Shown: in pieces, positions 56,601 through 64,000 of the stretch
How positions within the stretch are numbered: the first letter of the stretch is position 1
How the letters are laid out: each line of letters starts with the position of its first letter
Assembly: GCF_009604405.1 (NCBI RefSeq)
Contig: NZ_WEGK01000001.1
Location: 248,001-312,000, forward strand
Source: Nocardia macrotermitis
GTDB lineage: Bacteria; Actinomycetota; Actinomycetes; Mycobacteriales; Mycobacteriaceae
Direction of reading: 5' to 3'
Length of the DNA: 64,000 nucleotides
Notes under the pieces: generated by a model
The model's input: only the letters and a program-made list of their open reading frames with translations
Told to the model about the DNA's origin: nothing
Database searches by the model: none
Position numbers and translations under genes: made by a program

Positions 56601-59600
56601 AGCATCTCCTTCGCGTCGTCGGCTCGTACGTCGTTCGCACGCAAAGCCTTGTCGGCCAATCGTTCTCGCAGTACGGGCCCGATCACGGCCAGCGCCTCGG
56701 GAGTGGTCATCCCCGAATGGCGGCAGCGCACCTTCTGATCGTGGATCGCACCGGTCACGTACGGTTCCCACGCCTGCGCGCAGCGGGTCGGGTCGGCCCG
56801 GTTGATCTCGTCCTCCGCGGCGGTGAAGAAGACCAGATCGCCCTCGAAGACCCGCGGCCGGAAGCCGTGCGCCAACTCCGCGCCCGCTTCGTAACCGGCG
56901 TGCAGCCGCTTCAGGTGATCCACCGTCAGCGCCGCGAACGGGCCGGGGCGGTTGCGCAGCAGTTCCGCGGCGTCCTCCAGGGTCAGGCGCGGATCGACCG
57001 CGTGATCACCGCCCAGCAGATCACTGCCGAATTCCCCGATGATGTCGGCGATCCCGGGCACGGCCTGATCGAGCCACTGGTCGGTGAGCCGGTAGCTGTC
57101 CATCATCGCCAGCAGCTCGACCCGCTCACCGGCATCCTGCAACTGCACCGCCATCTCGTGCGCGATGAGCCCGCCCAGCGACCAGCCCAGCAGCTGGTAC
57201 GGCCCCTCGGGCTGCACCGATCGGATCTGTGCCACATAGTCTTTCGCGGTCTGCGCCAGCGTCGCGCGGGGTTCGGCCCCGGTGACGTGCGGCGCCTGCA
57301 GGCCGTACACCGCGCGGTCCGCAGGCAGGTGTGCGAGCAGTCCGGAGTAGCACCACGACAGTCCGATCGCCGGATGCACGCAGAACAGCGGCCGCGTATT
57401 CGATCCCGCCGGGACCACCGCATCGGTCAGCGCGTGGGCCCGGGCGCCGCTGCGCGCGGCCGCCTCCACCGAACGGATCGGCAGCAGCGGTCGCAGGGCC
57501 GCGGCCAGCACCTCACCGGCGTCGTCGTCCAGTCGCCGCGCGATCGCCGCGGGCGTGGAATCCCCGAACATCAGCTGCACCGGCATCTCGATCCCCGCGG
57601 ACCGCAACTGCGCGACGACCTTCGTGGCCAGCAGCGAATTACCGCCCAGATCGAAGAAACCGTCGTCCACACCGACCGCGTCCACACCGAGCACATCGGC
57701 GAAGGCCGTGCACAGCGCCCGCTCGGCCGGGGTGGTCGGCGGCCGGTAACCGGTCCCGGACCCGAAGACGGGTTCGGGCAGCAATCGGCGATCCAGCTTG
57801 CCGACCGGTGTCAGCGGCAGCCGGTCCAGCAGCGTGATCGATTGCGGCACCATGTAATTCGGCACCAGTTCGCGGATGTGCGCGTTCAGCTCGGCCACCG
57901 TCGGAGCGGTCCCGGCCAGCGGCTTCACATACGACACCAGCGCGGTCGAACCCGCCGGGGTCCGATGACCGATCGTCAACGCGACCTCGACCGCGTCGTG
58001 TCTGGACATCGCCGCGTCGATCTCGCCGAGTTCGATGCGGAAACCACGGATCTTCACCTGATGGTCGGTGCGGCCGACGTATTCCAGCTCCCGGCGACGG
58101 CCGTGCACACACCAGCGCGTCAGGTCGCCGGTGCGGTACATGACCTCACCCGGCTTGCCGTACGGGTTCGCCACGAAACGCTGCGCGGTCAGCCCCGGCC
58201 GATCCAGATAGCCGCGGGCCAGCGCCGGACCGCTCAGGTACAGCTCACCGGTGACGCCGCCCGGCGCGGGGTGCAGACGCCGGTCGAGTACGACCGCGTT
58301 CACACCACGGATCGGGCCGCCGATGGTGATCGGCATGTCCGGGACCGTGGGCGGGGAGATGAGCGTGACGATGGTGGTCTCGGTCGGCCCGTACACGTTG
58401 TACAGGTTCCGGCCGCGACTCCAGCGCGTCACCAGTTCCGGCGGCAGCGCCTCACCGCCGACCAGCACGTGGCGCATCTCGGTGATCTCGGACGGATCCA
58501 CCGTGCCCAGCGCCGAGGTGGTGATGAACGCGTGCGTGATGCCCTCGTCGATCAGCACCCGGCCCAGTTCGGCGCCGCCGTACACGCCGATCGGCGTGAT
58601 CACCAGCGTGGCCGAACCACCCAGCGCCAGCAGCAGATCCAGCATGGCCGCGTCGAAACTCGGTGTGGCGAAATGCAATACGCGATCCCCGGGCCGGACC
58701 TCGAAACGCGCCGCGGTCTCGGCGGCGAAGTTCGACAAGCCGCCGTGCGTGACCACCACGCCCTTCGGGGTGCCGGTGGACCCGGAGGTGTAGATCACGT
58801 ACGCCGGATGTTCCATCCGCAGCTCGCCCAGGCGGTCGGCCGCGGTGATCGGCGCGTCCGAGGTGTGCAGCACCCGACGCCGGAACGAGGGCGCGTCCAG
58901 GACCGTCCAGTCCACCCCGTCGGGCAGGTTGTCCCGATGCGCCGAGAGCGTAACGCCCAGTGCCGCACCGGAATCGGTGAGCATGTGCGCGATGCGGTAG
59001 TCCGGGTAGCCGGGATCGATGGGCACGAAGGCCGCGCCCGCCTTGGCCACCGCCAGGGTGACCGCGACCGACTCCGCCGAACGCGCGATGCCCATCGCCA
59101 CCAGCATCTCCGGACCCACACCCTGCGCGATGAGCACCCGGGCCAGCCGGTTGGTCCAGCGGTCCAGGGCGTCGTAGGTGATCTCGGTACCGCCGCCGCG
59201 CAGCGCCACCCCCTGCGGGTCGACCCGCACCGCGGCCTCGAACACCTCCGGCAGCGTCAGCGGACGACCCGGGTTGGCGCCGCGCACCGGTACCAGAGCC
59301 GACCATTCGGCCGGTTCGAGCCAATCCAGATCACCCACGGGCGTGGCCGGATTCGCGGCCGCGGCGCTCACCAGCCGGACCAGCCGGGTGCCCAGCCGGG
59401 CCGCGGTGGCCTCGTCGAACAGGTCGCGGGCGTAGTTCACCGAGACGGTGATGCCGTCCGGTTCCCGGTCCGCGGTGCGCGATTCGGTGAGGGTGAACTG
59501 CAGATCGAACTTCGCGATACCCGGATCGGCATCGCACGCCTCGATCTGCAACCCGGGCAGCTCCAGCACCCGCACCGGCTCGTTGCGAACCGACAGCATG

Positions 59601-62600
59601 ACCTGGAACAGCGGGTGATGCGATTGTGAGCGCGCCGGATTGAGCACCTCGACCAGGCGCTCGAACGGGACGTCGGCCTGGGCGAACGCCTCCAGGTCGG
59701 TTTCGCGCACCGCGCGCAGCAGCTCGGCGAACGAGGCGTCGCCGTCGATTCCGGTGCGCAACACCAGGGTTCCGACGAACATGCCGATCAGCGCGTCCAG
59801 CGCGGGATCGCCGCGACCGGCGATCGGGGTGCCGATCGCGATGTCGTCACCAGCGGTGATCCGGTGCAGCAGGGTGGCCAGCGCGGCGTGCAGCACCATG
59901 AAGATGGTGACGCCGTGCTCACTGGCCATCGCCTGCAATTCGCGATGAGTGCGGGCATCGATCGCGCATTCGACCGAACCGCCGCGATAGCTCGGCGCCG
60001 GCGGGCGCGGGCGATCGGTGGGCAGCGGCAGCAGTTCGGGCAGCCCGTCCAGCGCGGTGCGCCAGTAGTCCAGCTGACGGCTGATCGCGGAATCCGGATC
60101 GTCCTCGCTGCCGAGCGTTTCCTGTTGCCACAGTGTGTAATCCGCGTACTGGACCGGCAGTTCGGTCCACTCCGGCGGCTGCCCGACGTGGTGGGCGCGA
60201 TAGGCGGTCGCCACATCCATCGCCAGCGGGACCAGCGACCAGCCGTCCATCGCGATGTGGTGCACGACCAGCACCAGCACGTGGTCGTCGGCGGCGACCC
60301 GCAGCAGGTGCGCGCGCAGCGGAACCGCGTGTGCCAGATCGAATCCCGGTCCGGCCAGCCGCCGCACCGCCTCGTCGATCTCGCCCTCGGCGACCTCGCT
60401 CATCCCGATCGCGACCCGCGCGGTGGCCGGGTCCAGCACATGCTGGAAGGGTTCGCCCTCGAGTTCACCGAAGACGGTCCGCAGCGTCTCGTGCCGGGCC
60501 TGGACCGCGTTCAGCGCGGACTGCATGGCCACCACGTCCAGGATGCCGCGCAACCGCAGTGCGGCCGGGACGTTGTAGACCCCGGACCGCTCGCCCGCTC
60601 CCCCGGATTCGTTGAACCGGTTGAGGAACCACAGCCGCCGCTGCGCCGCAGACAGCGGCACCCGCCGCGGCCGCGTGCGCCGGCCCAGTACCGGAGTGTC
60701 CCGGCCGACCCGGCCGCGCCCGTCCAGGCGGGCGGCCAGTTCGGCCACCGTCGGGGTGGCGAAGACCGACCGCACCTCGAGCCGGGTGCCGGTCGCCGCG
60801 GCGAGCCGCGCCACCAATTGCGTTGCCAGCAGCGAATTTCCGCCGACGTCGAAGAAATTGTCGCCAGCGCCGACCGTCTCCGCACCGACCAGTTCCGAAA
60901 TCACTTGTGCGACCAGGCGTTCGGCGTCGGTGCTGGGCTCCCGGTCCTGGGTGTGGACCACCTCGGGCTCGGGAAGCGCCGCCCGGTCGAGTTTGCCGAC
61001 CGGGGTGAGCGGAATGCGGTCCAGCACCGTCAGGCTGGCCGGAACCATATGCGCCGGAAGGTGTTCGGCCACATGGGCACGCACCGCCGTGACGTCGACC
61101 GCCGCCGTGACATCCACCGGCAGCACATACGACACGATGCGCTTGGTTCCCGCGACGTCACGAACCTCGGTGTGCGCGAAGCGGATCGAGGGATGGGCGG
61201 TCAACGCCGCAGTGATCTCACCCAGCTCGATCCGGAATCCGCGCAGCTTGACCTGATCGTCGCCGCGACCCAGATAGACGATCTCGCCCTCGGCGTTCCA
61301 GCGCACCACATCGCCGGTGCGATACAGCCGCGCACCCGCCGGGCCGAACGGGTCGGCCACGAAACGCGCCGCGGTGAGCCCGAATCGGCCGAAGTACCCG
61401 CGCGACACGCCCTGACCGCCCAGGTACAACTCACCGGGCACCCCGACCGGCACCGGCCGTAGCCGCTCGTCGAGCACCACCGCCCGCGCCCCGCGCACCA
61501 GGGTGCCGATCGGCACCGGCTTGCCGGGCCGCAGCGGTCCGGCGATCGTGGCGACGATGGTCGTCTCGGTCGGACCGTAACCGTTGAACACCATGTGCTC
61601 GGCGCCCCAGCGCGCCACCAGTTCCGGCCCCAGCGCCTCGCCGCCCAGCATGATCCCCACCAGATGCGGCAGCGGCCAGCGGGTGTGATCAATGGTGGCC
61701 AGCGCCGCCGGAGTCATGAAGGTGTGCGTGATGCGTTCGCGATCCATCAGCGCGGCCAGTTCGTCACCGCCGTACACATCGGCCGGGCTGATCACCATGG
61801 TCGCGCCCGATCCGATGGACAGCAGCACATCCAGCACCGCCGCGTCGAAGCTCGGCGAGGAGAAATGCAGTGTGCGCGAATCCCGGTCGACCTTCATCCG
61901 ATCGCGCAACTCGTCCGCGAAGTTGGACAGCCCGGTGTGGGTGACCGCGACGCCCTTGGGGGTTCCGGTCGAACCCGAGGTGTAGATCAGATAGGCCAGA
62001 TCCGAGGTCCACACGGTACGCAGCCGATCCGCGTCGCCGACCGCCGAGGGATCCTGATCCTGGATCTCGGCGCGCTGATCCGGGTCGTCCAGCAGCAGCC
62101 ATTCGGTGTGCACGCCGCCGACCCCGGCCTCCCGCAGCCGCCCGATGTGGGCGCCGACCGTCACGCCGGACCGGCAACCGGAATCGGTGAGCATATGCCG
62201 CACCCGGTCGGTGGGATAGTTCGGATCCACCGGGACGAAGGCCGCCCCGGCCTTGGTGACCGCGAGCACCGTCGCGACCGAATCCAACGACCGGGTCAGG
62301 CCCAGCGCGACCCGGTCACCCGGGCCGATACCACGCCGGATGAGTTCGCGCGCAAGACGATTCGAGTAGGCGTCCAGTTCGGCGTAGGTCAGTTCGGCCT
62401 CGCCCGCGCGCACCGCGACGCGTCCGGGATGCAGATGCGCGGTGACGGCGAAGTAGTTCGCCAGGCTGCACTGCGGGGTGGGCACCGGTCCCTGTGCCGG
62501 GGCCAGCCGCAGCCGCTCGTAATCGGTGCGAGCGTCGATGTCGCGCACCGGGATTCGCGGATCGGCGGCGATCGCGGACAGTACCAGCCCGAGCCGCTCG

Positions 62601-64000
62601 GCCAGCAGCCGCACCGTCTCCTCGTCGAAAAGTTCGGCAGCGTAGACGAATTCGAAACGTCGCTCGGGGGCGTCGGCCGAACGACCGGGCAGCACCCGCA
62701 GTTCCAGATCGAACTTCGCCAGCGCGATGTCGAGTTCCTCGGCGCGCAGGGCCAGTCCGGGCAGCCGCAGCGCCGGAATCGGACCGTCCTGCACCGTCAG
62801 CGCGACCTGCAACAGCGGCCGCAGCTGCGCGTCCCGGCCGCCGAGCGACTGCACCTCGGCCACGACCCGCTCGAACGGCAGATCCGCGTTCGCCATGGCC
62901 GCGAGCTCGTTGTCGCGATCCGCGGCCAGCTGCTCGACGAACCGGCGATCCGGATCGATCCGCGAACGCAGCACCAGGGTGTTGACGAACATGCCGACCA
63001 GATCGTCCAGGCGGGTGTCCGCGCGACCGGCCACCGGCGTGCCGATGACGATGTCGCGGCCACCGGTCACCGAGCGCAACAGCACAGCCAGCGCCGAGCG
63101 CAACACCATGAACAGGCTGACGCCGCGGTCGCGGGCGAGTTCGTCCAGGCCCTCACGGACGTGTTCGGGCACCGTGAACCGCACCGTGCCCGCGCGCTGG
63201 GTGGGATGTTCGGGCCGCGGCCGGTCGTACGGCAGCGGCATCGCCTCGGGCAGCCCGTCCAGCGTCTCGCGCCAGTACCGCAGCTGGGTGGCCGCGAGGC
63301 TGACCGGATTGTCCTCGTCGCCGAGGCAATCACGTTGCCACAGACTGAAATCCGCGTACTGCACGGGCAGCGGCTGCCAGGCCGGTACGGACCCGGCGCA
63401 CCGCGCGGCGTAGGCGACCGCCAGATCGCGGGTCAGCGGGATCAGCGACCAGCCGTCCGCCGCGATGTGATGCAGTACGATGCCGAGCCGGAACTGCTGG
63501 GAACCCGTGCGCAACAACGTGATTCGAACCGGGATCTCACGGGTCAGATCGAAGCCGCGCTGCGCGAGGGTGCGCAGCGCCAGGGCCGCGTCGGTCTCGT
63601 CGGTCTCGACCGGCTCCAGCACCGGCATGCACCGGTGGGTGTCCAGGATCAGCTGATACGCCCCGGAACGATCCTCCGGGAACACCGTGCGCAGCACCTC
63701 GTGCCGGCCGACCAGATCGGTCAGCGCCGCCCGCAGGGCCGCGATGTCCGGATCGCCGTCGATTCGTATCACGAACGCGATGTTGTAGGCGCTGGATTCG
63801 GGAGAATAGCGGTTGAGGAACCAGACCCGCTGCTGTGGCAGCGACAAGGGGAGCCGTCCCGGGCGCGGGGAACGCACAGCCAGCGCAGTCCGTTGCGTCC
63901 GGGGCGTTTCCAGCAGGCGCACGGCCATGTCCGCGACCGTCGGCGCCTCGAACACCGCCCGCACCGGCAGGTCCACACCGAACTCGTCGTACAGCGCCGC
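56597..64000 (-). CDS. Multimodular non-ribosomal peptide synthetase, 3' part (partial)
   Basis: The frame is open to the right edge. About 2467 residues are visible: carrier-domain tail, C, A, PCP, C, A, PCP and a terminal thioesterase. C domains have HHIAADG and HHIAMDG. A domains have [11 protein letters not shown] and [16 protein letters not shown]. PCPs have GGNSLLATQ and [11 protein letters not shown] has GWSLGG. There is no epimerase. My alignment of A-domain pocket residues gives DALFMGGIVK for the first and DALFLGVIVK for the second, hydrophobic codes of uncertain meaning. Earlier modules lie outside. The exporter genes overlap its stop. The product, perhaps a lipopeptide or siderophore, is unknown. 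Confidence 0.96.
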   Translation of the reverse strand, partial: AALYDEFGVDLPVRAVFEAPTVADMAVRLLETPRTQRTALAVRSPRPGRLPLSLPQQRVWFLNRYSPESSAYNIAFVIRIDGDPDIAALRAALTDLVGRHEVLRTVFPEDRSGAYQLILDTHRCMPVLEPVETDETDAALALRTLAQRGFDLTREIPVRITLLRTGSQQFRLGIVLHHIAADGWSLIPLTRDLAVAYAARCAGSVPAWQPLPVQYADFSLWQRDCLGDEDNPVSLAATQLRYWRETLDGLPEAMPLPYDRPRPEHPTQRAGTVRFTVPEHVREGLDELARDRGVSLFMVLRSALAVLLRSVTGGRDIVIGTPVAGRADTRLDDLVGMFVNTLVLRSRIDPDRRFVEQLAADRDNELAAMANADLPFERVVAEVQSLGGRDAQLRPLLQVALTVQDGPIPALRLPGLALRAEELDIALAKFDLELRVLPGRSADAPERRFEFVYAAELFDEETVRLLAERLGLVLSAIAADPRIPVRDIDARTDYERLRLAPAQGPVPTPQCSLANYFAVTAHLHPGRVAVRAGEAELTYAELDAYSNRLARELIRRGIGPGDRVALGLTRSLDSVATVLAVTKAGAAFVPVDPNYPTDRVRHMLTDSGCRSGVTVGAHIGRLREAGVGGVHTEWLLLDDPDQRAEIQDQDPSAVGDADRLRTVWTSDLAYLIYTSGSTGTPKGVAVTHTGLSNFADELRDRMKVDRDSRTLHFSSPSFDAAVLDVLLSIGSGATMVISPADVYGGDELAALMDRERITHTFMTPAALATIDHTRWPLPHLVGIMLGGEALGPELVARWGAEHMVFNGYGPTETTIVATIAGPLRPGKPVPIGTLVRGARAVVLDERLRPVPVGVPGELYLGGQGVSRGYFGRFGLTAARFVADPFGPAGARLYRTGDVVRWNAEGEIVYLGRGDDQVKLRGFRIELGEITAALTAHPSIRFAHTEVRDVAGTKRIVSYVLPVDVTAAVDVTAVRAHVAEHLPAHMVPASLTVLDRIPLTPVGKLDRAALPEPEVVHTQDREPSTDAERLVAQVISELVGAETVGAGDNFFDVGGNSLLATQLVARLAAATGTRLEVRSVFATPTVAELAARLDGRGRVGRDTPVLGRRTRPRRVPLSAAQRRLWFLNRFNESGGAGERSGVYNVPAALRLRGILDVVAMQSALNAVQARHETLRTVFGELEGEPFQHVLDPATARVAIGMSEVAEGEIDEAVRRLAGPGFDLAHAVPLRAHLLRVAADDHVLVLVVHHIAMDGWSLVPLAMDVATAYRAHHVGQPPEWTELPVQYADYTLWQQETLGSEDDPDSAISRQLDYWRTALDGLPELLPLPTDRPRPPAPSYRGGSVECAIDARTHRELQAMASEHGVTIFMVLHAALATLLHRITAGDDIAIGTPIAGRGDPALDALIGMFVGTLVLRTGIDGDASFAELLRAVRETDLEAFAQADVPFERLVEVLNPARSQSHHPLFQVMLSVRNEPVRVLELPGLQIEACDADPGIAKFDLQFTLTESRTADREPDGITVSVNYARDLFDEATAARLGTRLVRLVSAAAANPATPVGDLDWLEPAEWSALVPVRGANPGRPLTLPEVFEAAVRVDPQGVALRGGGTEITYDALDRWTNRLARVLIAQGVGPEMLVAMGIARSAESVAVTLAVAKAGAAFVPIDPGYPDYRIAHMLTDSGAALGVTLSAHRDNLPDGVDWTVLDAPSFRRRVLHTSDAPITAADRLGELRMEHPAYVIYTSGSTGTPKGVVVTHGGLSNFAAETAARFEVRPGDRVLHFATPSFDAAMLDLLLALGGSATLVITPIGVYGGAELGRVLIDEGITHAFITTSALGTVDPSEITEMRHVLVGGEALPPELVTRWSRGRNLYNVYGPTETTIVTLISPPTVPDMPITIGGPIRGVNAVVLDRRLHPAPGGVTGELYLSGPALARGYLDRPGLTAQRFVANPYGKPGEVMYRTGDLTRWCVHGRRRELEYVGRTDHQVKIRGFRIELGEIDAAMSRHDAVEVALTIGHRTPAGSTALVSYVKPLAGTAPTVAELNAHIRELVPNYMVPQSITLLDRLPLTPVGKLDRRLLPEPVFGSGTGYRPPTTPAERALCTAFADVLGVDAVGVDDGFFDLGGNSLLATKVVAQLRSAGIEMPVQLMFGDSTPAAIARRLDDDAGEVLAAALRPLLPIRSVEAAARSGARAHALTDAVVPAGSNTRPLFCVHPAIGLSWCYSGLLAHLPADRAVYGLQAPHVTGAEPRATLAQTAKDYVAQIRSVQPEGPYQLLGWSLGGLIAHEMAVQLQDAGERVELLAMMDSYRLTDQWLDQAVPGIADIIGEFGSDLLGGDHAVDPRLTLEDAAELLRNRPGPFAALTVDHLKRLHAGYEAGAELAHGFRPRVFEGDLVFFTAAEDEINRADPTRCAQAWEPYVTGAIHDQKVRCRHSGMTTPEALAVIGPVLRERLADKALRANDVRADDAKEML

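Noticed and set aside
56717..59629. 970-residue plus-strand frame over the NRPS
   Set aside because: Antisense shadow, Arg/His/Gln-rich, no domains.

Overview
The window looks like chromosome from a mycolic-acid-containing, high-GC actinomycete, most likely Nocardia or a close relative. The evidence is high GC throughout, an antigen-85-like mycolyltransferase, a mycocerosic-acid-synthase-type PKS with PapA-like acyltransferase and MmpL transporter, F420/LLM-type oxidoreductase, RbpA, and many leaderless-looking starts. The genus is inferred, not proven. I see no tRNA, rRNA, CRISPR array, insertion sequence or phage. The feature list covers the genes and the clearest regulatory sites.

1-17 kb: lipid and cell-envelope island. 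It holds a partial SRPBCC/acyl-CoA-synthetase fusion (left edge), mycolyltransferase, DHA2-type MFS exporter, secreted lipase, an unrecognised protein, PapA-like acyltransferase, a 2130-residue iterative PKS (KS-AT-DH-ER-KR-ACP) and a divergent MmpL. The set resembles the trehalose-ester (sulfolipid/PAT-like) loci of mycobacteria: make, esterify, export and process a branched lipid.

17-29.3 kb: a TetR/P450/ferredoxin module with a clear promoter-operator; an L,D-transpeptidase with a long cytosolic tail; an OatA-like acyltransferase; a DHFR; a large sensor-kinase-like membrane protein; and a TetR/hydrolase/cupin module with repeated operators.

29.7-38.1 kb: HypX (CO-forming hydrogenase maturation enzyme) followed by an MHYT-domain membrane sensor; an LLM oxidoreductase; a SCO6745-like protein; an odd membrane Ser/Thr kinase; a YdjM-like protein; and a small secreted protein.

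38.4-43.7 kb: the most unusual region. A Crp/Fnr-type cyclic-nucleotide-binding regulator is followed by a class III nucleotide-cyclase-like protein, a STAND-like NTPase and an SPFH/prohibitin-like protein. The cyclase, NTPase and SPFH genes are joined by ATGA-type stop/start overlaps. The cyclase and NTPase share a nearly identical Gly-rich RHIM/amyloid-like motif. Facing them is a PycTM (Pycsar effector)-like membrane protein. I propose this as a possible cyclic-nucleotide/amyloid-signalling conflict system.

43.8-54.7 kb: housekeeping and small regulatory genes, including a phosphoribosyltransferase, cyclophilin, VOC proteins, AraC and XRE regulators, a UvrA-like ABC protein, GtrA, an SGNH hydrolase, GT9, and rbpA behind a SigR/SigH-like promoter. 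Several of them look leaderless.

54.7-64 kb: a DrrAB-like exporter overlapping the 3' end of a multimodular NRPS (C-A-PCP-C-A-PCP-TE visible) that runs off the right edge.
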